From NCBI GenBank assembly GCA_010094045.1, contig ML986687.1:1-64000 (forward strand): a stretch of DNA of 64,000 bases, read 5' to 3'. The stretch is from Lojkania enalia (lineage: Eukaryota > Ascomycota > Dothideomycetes > Pleosporales). The notes beneath the pieces are model-generated. The model did no database searches. It was not told the origin of the DNA and was given only the letters and a program-made list of their open reading frames with translations. Below, piece after piece: positions 47,459-61,900 of this stretch (its first letter is position 1; each line of letters begins with the position of its first letter). The position numbers were made by a program, and so were the translations under genes.

Positions 47459-50448
47459 CTATGCCTTCATTAGATGCACAAAGATTGTGCACTTCTCGAC
47501 TTCGACCTGCTCCTTCGGATCCTTACTCTCCGGCTTGCCTTTCTTGTCCTTCTCCGCAATTATTTCAACTTCTATGCGGTTCACGCCAAGCACGAGTTTC
47601 GCCTCATACATTGGCTCGCCTTTCTTCTTGCCTCCTTCGAAGCCTGACCCTGGAGTAGATCCATTAATACCAGCAGTGACCGGAACACGGTTGACTTCAA
47701 ACGTCTTGTTACCATTAACAATGACAAAAAGACGATAAAGCCGGCTAGTAAGCGCAACTGGAACATGGGGAACGACTTGAAGGTATGTATGCGTTGGTGG
47801 CACGGGAATCGTGACGCTGTAGCTCGTCTTTTGCTTGTTGGCTTGAATCGATATTGAGAACGGTCTTGGTAGATTGAGCGCCGGATGCGTGCTCAGTGTT
47901 ATCTTTGGTATAAGGGCTTCGCTGATACCTATTTAGTTTTTTTAGCATGCAGAAACTTAGAGTGAGCAGATAAACATACTCTTCAATGGCGTCTTTCGGA
48001 AATTCTCGAAATGGGGGGTAACTGGCGCCACGTAGTAATTGGGCGGATGATACTGTGGATAAGGTCCCGTCTGCTGGCCAATTGGCCCGTTCGGATGGGG
48101 ACTGCCGCTGCCAGGCCGGGATCCGCCATGTGGTGGTGGCATGACTGGGTGTGGAGTTTGCGCCGGAACACTTAATCGTTGGCTTAAGCCATCTGATGCG
48201 GTACTCGCAGGCCTAATAGAGTTTAAGGCTGGAGATTGTACATCGGTCTTGATTCCATTGGCAGCAGGCGGGGACCCTGCCGTACGTGATTGACTGCCTG
48301 CCAAAAGGGGGATTGTCCCAGAAGCACCTCGAGGTCCGGAAAAAGGATTGGAGGCTTGGGGCGTTTGAGGCTTTCCCGAAGAAGATGGCCGCGATGATCG
48401 GTTACCGTTCATACTCTCCTGCACGTGGCGTTGCTGTCGCAGTAGCGCCTCATTGTCAACGATAACGCCGGGCGTTGCCGAGCTGCGCGCTGCTGGAGTG
48501 TTGGGATCCGAGCCAGGACTCTGGCGAAGCTTGAGCTTGAGCTGCTGTTTGGGAGCAGCTGACATGTTAAGCTTGAGTTTTGGTTGTGGGGGCTCGTCGA
48601 CCTTGGCTTTGGCCTCGGCGAGTCGTTTTTTGAACATTTCCTACAACTATGAGCCTCATAGTGAATACAAAGGATTATGGGTATTTACCTCGAATTCTAA
48701 AGATAGGTTATAGAGATCACTGCCATCCTCATTGTATTCTCGTGCATTTTGCCATATCAATGTCACTTCGTCCTCAAACGCATCCCAGCTTTTTAAGTCT
48801 GTTATACCCGTCGGCGGGTTGCGCCCTTGGACACCTCGGACACGTTTCTGGACGGCGGATAATGACATGGGCCGTTTGATCAGCTGGTAGTAGTCCTTAA
48901 GACTTCGGCTTGGGAGATTGATAAACGGCTGAAAAATTTGTAAATCGCTCCTGCAATAAGTTAGCTGCAACTAATACAAAATCGGGCAGAGGCACCCACT
49001 CTGGCTCAACATAGTCGATCAACTCGCGAATAATCTGGTCCTGGGCTTGCTGGAATGTTTTGCCGTCGAAATCCGGGCTATTGTCTTCTTGCTCTGATAC
49101 AGCTGACCGTCTCAATTTAGACGGAGCAGGCGTGCTGGCTTGAAGGGCTGCAGCTGTTCGCCGTGGACGCTCTCCCGTATCTGGTGTGGACGCCGCAGAT
49201 TTCGGCGTCGGAACGGCTCGTGGAATAGGCTTACCTGGAGGAATGGCCTCTTCTCCTGGAATCGGCGTCGGGACCGCTTGATAGCCGGGTTCGCGGTATG
49301 CAGGATTATGCTTCACCATCCAATTGGATGCGGTCTTCCGTAACCGTTCGGCATCGTCGTAGATGGCGGATTTCTTGTCGTTATATGACTTGGCATTGTT
49401 GATGAGTCGCTTGCAATCACTCTCGAGCTGAGCAAGCGAAGTGTATTGCCCATTTTTGAGCTTGGCCTAAATCATTGAAAGTCAGCGTTTATCTTGTAGA
49501 ATCCTGTTATCCGAGTAGGGTGCGCATTGTCTGGATGGTGTATGCTCTGAAGGTACGCCTAGCTAGATCCTTCTTCGAACGCCTACATGGTGCGAACGCA
49601 TCCAACACCGACGGTATTCTATTGATCTCGTTGGCTGAGTTACGTCCCTAGCATGGTAGCAGAAAGACTTAAAAGTATCTAGGCCAATGCGCCCACCCTC
49701 TATATACGGTGATGGTATATGTTCTAGGAATCAAAGGGGGCGGTCGTACCTCCATAGAATTAATCGTGACGGGGAGCTTGATAACATCGTAATATTCGGG
49801 GTATTTGTTCTGCAGGAGGACTTGTTAGTGGGGCTCCACGCGGGGAATTCGCGTTCATGAACGTACCTTGTCTGGGAGGTCGTAGAAGTGCACGGCAATC
49901 GGGCGGCCGCTGCAAGCTGTCAGTAATGGCGCGCATGGCGAATTGGGCTGGACGAGTGTTTCTCCTCGAGCGCGAGAGGGGGTCTAAATTGGCCACTCAC
50001 GTTTTATCCTTCGCGTTCTTCAAGCTCTCCAGGAACTTCAGGCCCTGTGTAGTTGTCGTTTCGACAGTCTCCGCAGTAGTTTCGGTATCGCCCTACAGAC
50101 ACAGAAATCATCGCGTTAGCTACCTTCTTCTTATCTCTGGAGATGATTCTCAACTCAGTCGGCGGCACCATGGCCGGCGGCGCGCCGGAGGTGACGAAAG
50201 CCGTCGGTTGAGATGCGGGAGGCTCCTAGACATGGAGCGCGCGAGGCCTTGGTTCGACGAGCAGCCCTTCACGACCTCCGCAGACCCCCTCCATCTCCCT
50301 CCGCAACAACTCGAGCGCGCCGCCGAAAATGTCTCCGCCCACAATCGCGCAGGGCTGCACTTACTGATCCTTTCTGCCGCTTCGACGGGCGACCCTCCAT
50401 TTCTGACGCCGCAGCGACGGCAGCTTTGCGCTTCGCCGCGCTCTCCAT
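47459..50448 (-). CDS. RSC4: Rsc4-like double-bromodomain chromatin-remodelling subunit, about 9 exons
   Basis: RSC-type remodellers bind acetylated histones through such subunits in the nucleus. Proposed exons: 50448-50365 (MESAAKRKAAVAAASEMEGR), 50225-50169, 50092-50001, 49909-49867, 49809-49750, 49466-about 48996, about 48955-48689, 48640-47980 and 47928-47459; about 730 residues. Bromodomain 1 spans exons 3-6 (GRPIAVHFYDLPDK, NKYPEYYDVIKLPVTINSME, NAKSYNDKKSAIY). Bromodomain 2 is FQPFINLPSRSLKDYYQLIKRP...NAREYNEDGSDLY. A Pro/Ser-rich linker and a conserved C-terminal domain (PKITLSTHPALNLP, LFVIVNGNKTFEVNRVPV) follow. Two joints are uncertain: the exon 2 donor (gtgccg) and the intron between exons 6 and 7, where no normal-length intron keeps frame. 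Confidence 0.82.
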
Positions 50449-51118
50449 TTCCTCCCAATCCGCAGTCGCGTCGGATATCCAAGCGAATATCGAGTAGTAT
50501 CTCGGCGGTCAACGAGTGTGTCACGGGTGCAGCGGGTTGCGAATGCGTTCTCAACCCTCGATACTGAGATCGCGTCTGGGTAGGGACATGTTCGTTAACG
50601 GAACCGTGGCGTTGGCCCGTGCGTGTTTTCAGTCACGTGCATCCAATCATTCACGAACACCACAGTGCATCACATTCACAGCATCGCTCAGCCAATACCG
50701 GGTCCAGCCATTTCACTCAGTATCAGACACTCCAAACCAATCGTACGGTCTCATTCACAAATGATAATGGTCACCATGAAACACTACCTAGTGAAGTTGA
50801 GATTTGGCCAGGAACAGCCGGACCACATGAAATCACATTCTAGCTCATTTCTCTCCCTTGGTGTACACAATCGCACTCAGAAATCATCAAATTCATCCGT
50901 ACTTTTGAGAGAATCAGAAGTTGTAGCAGCCGCTTACCGGAATAACTATATATCTGGTAAAAGCCCTGGCGAGTCCAATCCAGGGTATCTGAAACAAGCA
51001 ATCGAACGCAAACATAGGAAGTTGTTCAAGAGAAATATCGTGTCCATTGAGGGGTTAGAAAAGAGCAAGGGGATAATACCAAGCCACAAAAATATATCGA
51101 GGACTAGACCTCATCTGA
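50449..51118. other. Intergenic, about 670 bp
   Basis: 5' flank of the Rsc4-like gene and 3' flank of the CaM kinase. A 199-codon open frame on + (50623-51222) overlaps the kinase C-terminus on the other strand and has no motif, so it is not called. Confidence 0.5.
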
Positions 51119-52610
<1,492 letters not shown>

Positions 52611-53459
52611 ATTGGTGATGGTGGTCGCAGCGCACAAGGTGCTGCGTTGTCTCTGAGGCTGAAGGTCGCGAAGGGATGCCTATCAGGCGGCGTGGTGTGG
52701 TGGTGGGGGGATGCACGGAGGGGTAACACAGAGATCCAAGTCCCCTCTTCAGAATGTAGAGGAGAATGGAACGATTGTAGGGCGCAGAGCCGAAATATAA
52801 GATGCTGGATGGAGTAGGTAGGGCTAGAAAGAGGAAAAAGGCTACAGGAGCTTCAGCTCGCCGGGCCGTGGTCAGCAAGCGGCGGCGTCGTCTAAGTGTG
52901 TTTCGAGGGGCAGTCGCGCGGTGGGGGCCGTGTGGCTCCTTCTCTCTTCTTCTGTTGGAAGAGTCTGCCTTGAGCCATTGGGCTAGACTGTGGCTGAGGA
53001 TGCTGTGGCTGTCCCCGGCCTGTCAACGCTGGGACGGCATCCCTGACAGGTGAGGTGGTTGGTGTTGGCACAGCCTATACAGAGCCAGTCATGCTTTCGA
53101 GCATTTCTTCAGCGGCATATCTTGATGGTGGAGGTGTTGGGCAGTGGCAGAAGACGCGGTTTGATTGCAGCTACCCACGTACGAGACGCGCGCTTTCCGC
53201 TAAGAGCCTGAGTGGTCGGACCCATGTCATGGAGGGCAGGTGCTGGACTGGGGCAGCTCGAATTCAGGGAAGCGGCCATCTGATGTCATGGGTGGCCGAC
53301 CGAAACGGCAATCCATCTATAAATCTGCTCAACACTGGATTCCTCTTATACCTGCTATTCGACTGCTTTCTCTCCGCAAAAAACTTTACCATACCTCAAC
53401 CTACGCTAACCTTAGTTAAATTCATTTTGCAACCCCTCCATACACACCCACTCTTCGTC
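52611..53459. promoter_or_regulatory. Divergent promoter region between CaM kinase and small membrane protein
   Basis: About 850 bp separating two start codons on opposite strands. It is GC-normal, with pyrimidine tracts just before 53460 (ctctccgcaaaaa, aacccctccatacacac) consistent with a leader. An open frame from 53055 runs in phase into the small gene at 53460 but carries no motif upstream of it. Confidence 0.4.
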
Positions 53460-53818
53460 ATGACTGCCGCAAGGCTGTTTACCATCTTGGCCGGCATCAT
53501 CGGCGTCCTTTCGCTCGCCATCTACCTCTTCGGCATTCCTCCCGAGCTCAAGCGCAAGATGGAGAAGCAAGCCCTCAAGACAATGGGGGAGAACAAGATG
53601 TCCTACATCGCCAAAGGTCAGTTTCGTCCTTGTTATGTATGAATCACTGCTAACAGACGATAGATCAAATCTCTAAGATCCCCGAATCCGACCAAGAGGA
53701 CGTCAAGCAGTTCAAGAAGGGCCTTGGCAATGCAGTTGGCGGAGCCATGAACAACCCTATTGGAGAGACTACTGGTGAAACTGCGGATGAGTTGACTAAA
53801 CCATTCACAGGTCGCTAA
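53460..53818 (+). CDS. Small single-span membrane protein, 2 exons
   Basis: Exon 1 53460-53616, intron 53617-53663 (47 nt, gtcagt...gatag), exon 2 53664-53818; 103 residues. An N-terminal hydrophobic anchor (LFTILAGIIGVLSLAIYLFGI, broken only by the first residues) is followed by ELKRKMEKQALKTMGENKMS. A soluble Gly/Asn-rich end follows: GLGNAVGGAMNNPIGE, TADELTKPFTGR. The start at 53460 is the first ATG of the conserved-looking region. Family not recognised; the composition of the tail recalls small fungal CsbD-like or stress proteins, but no firm link. Confidence 0.65.
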
Positions 53819-54102
53819 TGTTTTCTTCACTCCAGGTAAGATCGCGGGCCAAGCATGGGACCAGTTGCAGGATTATTCGAAGGATGCTTTGGAGCAGGTG
53901 TCTACGATTTCACGGCGAGGGACGGCATAACTTCAATTGTGGTGCTCAGATCGGGTTTGGGTTATGGATTCCCTTCTTGGATAAACGGCCTCCTATGTAT
54001 TGATATACCCTCTAGTTTGGTGGGCGTTAGGCGGTAATAAAATACCTTCCGTAATGCCAGTTGCGGGTCGTTTTGTCGGGACATTATACAGCGATGGTGA
54101 GT

Positions 54103-54498
54103 TTAATACGTTACAATGCCTCCACTCCATATGGTCCACCACACTCCCTGCCATCCAAGAATGATGCCCCAGAAAACGGCCTGGAAACTCATCTTCCTTG
54201 TCTTGTGCCGGAAGTAATGCATACCCAACAACGCGCAAGGCCAGCCTCCGATAAGCTCTAATGTGTGCAGTGTCGCTTCCTTGGCTCTCCATTCGAGGTT
54301 CCTCGGCTGCATCTTGTCATATTCATATAGGAGGAGAGTTACGGTACTGACAAGACCGCTATACTTGAAAGGCCATAGAGATCCGGTGCTCAAATAGATG
54401 CGAAAGAGGGAAACGGCGGGCATGACGAGCGAGCAGACACCAGCGACAGTTGCGGTGCTTATCGGGCGATTGCGTCGCGGTGGCCGTCGTGGCGACAT
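54103..54498 (-). CDS. DUF1294 membrane protein
   Basis: Single exon, 131 residues. An Arg/Pro-rich N-terminus (MSPRRPPRRNRP) precedes four hydrophobic segments (TATVAGVCSLVMPAVSLF, KYSGLVSTVTLLLYEYDK, LELIGGWPCALLGMHYF, FQAVFWGIILGWQGVWW). The DUF1294 core is complete: YDK, then WRAKEATLHTLELIGGWP and FRHKTRKMSF. The function of the family is unknown; bacterial relatives are often fused to cold-shock domains. 3' ends of this gene and the small + strand gene at 53.5-53.8 kb face each other across about 280 bp. Confidence 0.85.
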   Translation of the reverse strand: MSPRRPPRRNRPISTATVAGVCSLVMPAVSLFRIYLSTGSLWPFKYSGLVSTVTLLLYEYDKMQPRNLEWRAKEATLHTLELIGGWPCALLGMHYFRHKTRKMSFQAVFWGIILGWQGVWWTIWSGGIVTY

Positions 54499-57400
54499 AG
54501 ATTTGACAAAAGGAGCTGCTAGGCGTGAGGGAATGACTATTCAAGCTTCATTCACATTGTGAAGGTGGAATTGCAGGTTAAGATGCGCCTTACTGAATCG
54601 GGCCAATAACTTCCCGACACCAACCACTCTTGGGGAGATTTATTGCGTCTCTAGCGTACTCGTAATTTAACAGGGACTATAGTCACTCATTTGACCCGCT
54701 GCTGATTGAAATAGAGGTCCATTACGTACATTCCTTTTCAAAATAATATATTCAGCATTTTTACAGAAGAATTTTCGCTTCTCTAGCATGCCCCTCACCT
54801 ATCGCGAAATAAACATCGAATGCTATGGCTCCTACTGCAGGCTCACCCCCTTCAAAAGTCAAACTTGCGATACTTCGTTCCCAAAACTCTCGAGCCTGTT
54901 CATGCATATTGATTCGCCTTCTTACGGTGAAGAGCTTCATTTAAGCGCCATCGGAAAGGTAACGAGGCAGTCGTATAAGCAACATAAGAGAGTGTAAACT
55001 GCAATATAACTCTAGTATCCAGGTGGCGATGCCAATTGTATTGTATCATCTTCTATGATCTCCAAATGTAATCGTGTCCGCACAGCAAAATGCGTAACTT
55101 CATGTTACCCTCATTTCATCTCACCTGTCGCCCTGCATTTGGGCACACTCTATCAGACACATCCAGGACCCTCGCTCAATGCCTCGCATATACTAGTCTC
55201 CTCCTCTTCTTCCCTCTTCTCAATTCCTTCTTGGGAAATGAGATCATAAAATCCAGATATTCTTTACCTCGCTTTTTGTCGGCATGTGCGGCCACAAACG
55301 CCGACCTCATACTTTCTATCATTCTATATCGTCACTTCTAGATTATATATTACGGTGATCACTTCACAGTTGATTTGTCGCTCGCTGTCGAGTACCTCGT
55401 CAATGGTAGGAACTTCGATGACTAGGTTTCGGTAGAAAGCAATATGGTACTCAGGAGTGCATGAGTTGGCCAGGATGCTAGAATGCGAGGCGGTATATAT
55501 GGTAGCCCTCTTACCGTTTTCGTTAATGAGATATTGCATTTCCGTGAGCAATGCATAAAAAGAAATGTCTAAAGATCCATTGAGTAGGGTAACTTCATGT
55601 CTATGTTCTCGCATCGGAATTCATATGAGGACATTAATATCTTCTCGGCTTCTAGAAACCATTGCCATTGCCGTGCATAACATATTCCTTCACATAGCCA
55701 GCACCCTAATAAACTCGACGTGCTCGATGCATTATCGTGGTCGATACCTTATTCCAACAATCAAATTCTCCTATGATTTCTATCTTCCCTCCTCTCCTTT
55801 CCCTATCAAGAATGCTGATGCGCCTACTGACTCTGGTTTTCGCATCTCCCGCTACCTCCACATGCTCAAATTTATTAACTCTTACCTTGGATGACACCGC
55901 CCCGTTGCTGACTTCAAGATGTTCTTTCCGTCGCTCTCGTCGCTTTTGCGAATCCGGAGTATTTGTCGCCGAGATATAGGCCTCCTCATCTCAATGGTAC
56001 TTCTGTCAAGTCTGAACTTGACATTTGCGAATGTATTCATAATGCAATATGCACATAAGTTAAAGAGTTGAGACTTTGCTGCATATCGATGATCCCGCCA
56101 CTACTATTTATGGACTGTACAGTGAGCTGAAGTAGGATTATATCCAAAAGCTGAAAAACAATATGAAGGATTCCTCTACACGATGACCAACATATACTCT
56201 GATATTACGCTTATCCCGACCAAGACCTACATCTATAGGTAAAGGTACATGAGACTCTCCTCTCTCCCTCGAAAACCCTTCGAAATTTAATACAGACCCT
56301 GGAGTAACAAGAACTAAACGAAGAGGATCTAATCTAATCCCCATGCTAATGCACCAACCCGTCCCGAAATGAAAATTTCACAGCTATATTGTACACAGTA
56401 TTAGCCAGCTCCTCGTTCTCTATGCGAAGTTCCAAAGCAATCCAAATAGCTCGAATGATGCCTCACTTGCACAAATGGAGCATCAATAAAAATGATAATG
56501 GCTTTGTTTTTGATAAGAATTATTATGTACTGAAAGCGATTTGCAACGCAATTTATGTCCGATCTTATTATGTCTAATTGGGGCGTGGTATCCGTAGTGC
56601 ACGCTTAGCCGTAATATCGTCAACTAAGAACATAAGAAGAAGAGCTTTAGATATATCATTTGTCCATATTTCCTCTGATCGCGAGCTCTCAAAAGGCTAA
56701 GGGCGCATTCTAAAAAGAATATATGCTGAAGACATGGGAAGCGCTCGGGGATTATCATGAAGGGAATGTTTATGAACAGATGGACCAAATCGTGCAGAGT
56801 CCTACAGCCTATCGTTATCATTTAGAATTTGCAAAATTTTACTTATTGAATAAGTCATTCCTATTTTTTCCTTCCGATATATTAGGACACGCGCTTCCAA
56901 ATATCTTGTTCCATATCGTCCGCCGAAATTCTCTTGCTTTGGAATGCATGCTCCTCTGAATCAAAATTCAACACAACTAGGATTCATGCTTCTTGGTTTG
57001 AAACACCAAAATGAGATTTTCACTCTTGTATGGCTTTATATCTGCCTCTGCCTCTACCTAGATGAATAAAACCCAAGACACGATTAAGTTAGTCAACTTT
57101 AGAGAGAACCAGTCTCTTGTTTCGAAATGCTTTCCCATGTTCCGATATGGGTATGCCTGCAAGAACAGAGTGAGAAGTATAATAAAATCAATGGATAATA
57201 AAAGGTGTGCAGAATGCGCAGACCAGTGTTTAAAGATGGAACATTCCGTAATCTTAAAAAGAATCCGGAACATAGCTTCTTAAGCTAAGTAGTTGAGAGA
57301 TAAAAAAATGCCTAGAATATCTAGCGCCATTAACCTCATTCTCAGCATCCAAAGGGAGCATATATCGGGACAAATAGCCTACGTACCACATATCTAATTT

Positions 57401-60149
57401 TATAAGCCAGTGTAAAATGCCTTAGACCGGGCTTCAATGTGGATCTTGTGCCGGCCAATCAACACGTCGTACACCCTAATGTTTGCGTCCTGAATAATTT
57501 TGCCAAAGTAAAAGAACGAGGATCTGAAATTAAGAGATGTCACCTCCACCCCATCGCAGCTATATATCACGAGCAGATGGTTTTTAGGAAGAGCAGAAAT
57601 TCGCAGCGTCACCCATAGACCGCCTATAATGCTTTCTAAGCACAAGTAATGGTATCCTCAAAGACTTAATTACTCTAGGGCATGTCCCTAAAAAAATGCC
57701 GAAGAATTAAATACAACACAATCTTGAAGCTATGAGCTGTCCGGATCCAATCTATAATTTCTTGAGAGATACGCATATCAATCTGACCACCCGATTCAAG
57801 ATTCTTGACAAATATCTGTATGAATTCCATGCGTTCTTGCTGAGGCCTCGAAGAAACCATATGGTGCGGAATTACGGCCCACTTCTCCGTCTCTGTTTAC
57901 TGTCTAAAAATCTGAACCTTTCCATATATTAGAATCCCAGAGAGCGAACCGACCAGGGCACAAGATACGTTTGTTGACGAGTATTTCGAAGAGATCAGAC
58001 TTCTAATTGCAGGATGTGGAAATTCTGAATAAAAGGCCAACTACACAATGTTTATGTCCGCAATTGAGCACTTTCTGGACTTGGAGTGAAATTGAACGGC
58101 CTGGCAGTTAACGTTTCACTTGTTTTTTTTATTGACATTCGGTAAAGAAGAGTGTCATGCAGTCGCCCTATATTTTCTCGTTAAACTACCCTTCACAAGG
58201 ACATGAGGCTGCTCGAATATGGGAGCAAATTGTATTAAAAAGCGACCTGCGGGTCTGGCATCCATTGATGATTTCTATCCAATCACACAAATGGCGAACA
58301 AGAGAGCCTATGCAGAACTTCTCATTGAAGAATTTCTCAAACACTCATTCCCTTATTTACATAGTGAATCTAAGAATTAGAAACTAAATTACCTCCTACT
58401 CATGGCTATCGGTTGCCCTCTCTAAGGAAATGTCTATAGTCGTTCTAAAATTGGCGATCTATCTCGGAGCACAAAAACCATAAACCGAAAGCGAGAGAAA
58501 AACAGATATGCTTCTAACGAATGGCCTAGCCTTTATCCAGAACGGCGCCCGAAACATTAGATTCGAAACTGTCGGGTTTTTTTAAATAAGAGAAATTACA
58601 TATAAGGACAGCCATGCCTACTAAAGAATCTAGTTCTTTTATTAGAAGTCAAGAATTAGCAAAAACAGTACTGTAGCGGATCCCTTTTTTTTTTTTTTTT
58701 TTGAATCAAAAACTACGACGAAAACCAATGCTCGAGGATAATTCTGACACTAAATTTGACAAAGATATATGTTCGCTTTTGTATGCCAAACTTCACAATT
58801 TCCTCGACATTACCAACATTTTCCTCTTCCTTCATCGGCCCATTAAAATCTTCGAATACTGCCGAAAATCCATGGGAAACGTCAATTATGTCGTAAATAT
58901 CGTATTTATTATTACCAATATTTTTTTTTTCTGAAAAGATGGTTGTTGGCTCAGTATGAGAGCTTATAGCACCAAAATCTAGTACAAAAGTCTATATGTG
59001 TGCGAGTATATTTCTCAAATACAAAAGCGAGCTAAAGGAATGCATTATGGGACGGCTCGAATGCACCAAACTCCCATACAAAAGCTGGATATCCGGTCCA
59101 AAAGCGAATCAACCTGCCCTCTATGTTTTGAACGATTTGAAAAAAATGCGACTCTAGTTGTATGCCACTTTTCCAACTACAATCCCATAATACTAGCAAC
59201 CTCGTCCGGAACAGATTTGCGGTTTAATGTCACGCTACCGCTTTTTCATGAGATGTGTGTACCATTTCAATATCTGCATCTCTGCTAATATAGCGATTTT
59301 CCGTACCAGAAACGGACCACAAAGTATAATATAGTAATGGTATTATCAAAAATATAAGGATATACGCTTTCGAATGTTTTTGGGTAGTCACTTTCTCAGT
59401 TAAAAACCATCACCAAAAATTCATCGAGTAAGAGCCAGCGGCGACAAAAACCAGACAGAATCACGCCGGATGCAGTCTCGTCAATCCATAATGGAATTAT
59501 TCCAACATGCATGTCAGTGGCTTTGTCAGTAGTCACATAATTAATAATTTCGCGATTCTTCGATTTGCTATTACTTCTCAAAGAAACTAAAAGATTAGTT
59601 TGGTGGAATGAGAGCTTGTCACGCCGAAAACCACGCAATAATACGAAGTATATGGATAATCCAATCTATGACCACCCATGTCAAATACCTATTTCCTGGA
59701 GGACTCCCCATAGTTGAAATCTCCGATCATCCTGGAGTCGTTGAGGTTGGCTGAAAGGGATGTCCAAAAGCTCGGGTGTGATAGGCTGATGCGGATTAGT
59801 CTACCTTTCGCAAGTTCGACGGCTATGTCTTTCATTCAGAAGAAATCGGTGTGCAGACTATGGAATCACTCAAATTTGGGACTGGGAAACACATTCATGA
59901 AGAAATATTACGCATGAAGTCTCTGCCAGCTGAACGTTTTCAGAACATGTTTGAAGGCTGCTTCGATCTATAAAGGCGATAAGAATTTAACGATGCCGTG
60001 ATAAAGACAACTGCAACTTAAAGTTATATCGTGGGTTTGAAATAACCAATTCACGAAGGACAACGGCAGCATGATACACATCTAGCTAAACTACGGAACC
60101 GAAGTCAACAAATTGCATCTGATGCGGTCCAGAATTTTATGGACAGGCA
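54499..60149. other. Gene-poor decayed region, about 5.6 kb
   Basis: AT-richer than the core but not as extreme as the left flank. No intact gene is supportable; all open frames are under 110 codons. Coding-like islands with stops appear on the minus strand near 55330-55900, 56400-56500, 57400-57645 and 57675-57860. The last two include ubiquitin-like patterns (IQIFVKNLESG and YFGKIIQDANIRVYDVL). A CPLCFERF motif occurs on + near 59110. A poly-T run of about 18 lies at 58685-58702. It is best read as old genes or transposons in decay. Confidence 0.45.
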
Positions 60150-60979
60150 AGACCTTTGCAATGGTGCCGATCAAGCGCTCATAATTAAGAGTGATGAAGT
60201 CTCAGCTGTAGCTCTAGGTACAATCGGTTTGGCAAGCGCTGGAAGAGAGCTAGTGGGAAGCAGTAGAGAACCTATCCTCCATCCTGACCGCGATCAACGA
60301 TAAGGAAGTAGCCGAAAATGATGTTTAAAAGTTAGCACTTAAACGCGATGATCTTGAGCGTGTCCTGAAAGAGCTACGGGCCAAGCTAACATCTCAATCT
60401 ACGGACTCGCAGAAGGCCCAGGATGCGGCGAAGCTAGCAAGAAAAATGACGTAGGAATCGGACGAAAGACGGAGACCAACAGAAAGACAGGTTCTCGCAG
60501 CGGACTTAGAAGCAAAAATGGCCCACCATTTGGCAGATGAGGTCGTACGAGCGCAGAGATTAGTCGAAAATACCAACAGTGTGGCTCGAATCAAAACCTG
60601 GTCCTTCCACAGAGACCTGCGACAAAGTTAAGAACAACGCAGAGCCGCGGAGGAGATGGAACGAACGGCTAGTGAAGTAGCAACGCTGCGTAAAAGGTCC
60701 TATGAAGTATCAATTCGTGAAACCGGGCTAGAATCTCGGACGAGTGGACTAGTCGAGCCGTTCCTTATGGCGGATGAAGAATACCGTTAGTTGCAGACGA
60801 AGCTGAAAATCATAGAAAATACCCTTGTGCCCATGAATAACAAAAGTGAGTTGTTGCAAAGTTTCCAACGGGATGTTGAATTGAAAGTAGATATACTGAA
60901 AATGCATGCTGAGACAATAACCGAATGCTTGAAGCTCTTAAAAACAATACAAACACCCAGAATAGGGATAAGAAATTAA
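60150..60979 (+). pseudogene. Coiled-coil protein pseudogene with Gln-to-stop mutations
   Basis: One + strand frame stays in phase for about 700 nt and reads as a highly charged heptad-type helix: WEAVENLSSILTAINDKEVA, KLALKRDDLERVLKELRAKL, SQKAQDAAKLARKM, EMERTASEVATLRKRSYEVS, LQSFQRDVELKVDILKM. It is broken by stops near 60253, 60327, 60450, 60628 and 60787, each one C-to-T (or G-to-A) change away from Gln or Trp. There are no obvious frameshifts, so the decay is by RIP-like transitions only. The 5' and 3' limits are not determined. No family assigned; SMC/myosin-like coil composition. Confidence 0.6.
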
Positions 60980-61900
60980 ACGAGAATTTCATATCTGCAG
61001 GACCTAAAATCAACGGTTGAGCTTAGCCCATATCGAGATGAGTAATGCCCTCAACAAGCCCATTCATACACGGGACCAAAATATCCACACGCTAAATAAT
61101 TACGTCAAGGCCGTAATGAGGCTCTTAAGAAACCAATTTGTTTCCTTTTACCGGCTCAAGAATATAAAGCCAACACTTTATGATTATGATAGTCGGCAAT
61201 GCGGTAACAGTATCTTGAGACCGAAAGGTTACTAGCTGTGCGTTATAACTAGAGTTGTCACGATGCCAGAGGGGAGAAGTGGTAGCTAAAAGTGGTGTGA
61301 ATTGAGGGGTATCGAGGGTCTACACATAGGCAGGATGTAGCTGACGTAATAGCGAGAGATACACGGGGACAAAATGCCCTCATACAGTGTCCATTTCTGT
61401 TTTGAGACGTGAGTTACGCCGGGGTGTAACGTGAGCCGTTAGTAAGCAACTCGAGCTGTGGCTGAGCACTCATGAGCTCGCCATGAGCCAACGTGAGCCG
61501 GCGTGATCGTGCTTGATCCAAGCCTGAGCCGCTCTGATTGTGCCTGATTTTCTCCCTAAGCAGCATGAAAAGGGTCTAAAATTGGGCCCCAATCAGCTCG
61601 TACGGATATGAGGTGTTACAGATTGACTGGTCCCATTTTCAGGCCCCAGTCATCCGTGGCTTAGCTCTTTAACCCCCTGTACCGGCAATACTTTCTATTA
61701 ATCTACAGTCCTCAACACGGCTTGAATAATTCAATTCACATATTCACCGAGTGGTACATAACCATTTTTGCAGCTTTTACAGAGCAGAGTTTAGAAGGTT
61801 CTGAATATCTATCTTCAATCAAGTTGTAAAGAGACTTTACGTCAAAAAACTATCAACTCACTGAGTTGTTTTCATCCGAAGCCCCCGAACAGAAGTAATA
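60980..61900. other. Non-coding, possible LTR at about 61256-61760
   Basis: From tgtcacgatgcc at 61256 the sequence has LTR-like character (TG start, repeated gtgagcc motifs at 61430-61500, pyrimidine tract before 61700). No second copy is present in the window, so the call is weak. Confidence 0.3.

Noticed and set aside
53055..53459. N-terminal extension of the small membrane protein frame
   Set aside because: The upstream part reads as low-complexity non-conserved sequence; the methionine at 53460 starts the hydrophobic anchor and has a better leader before it.
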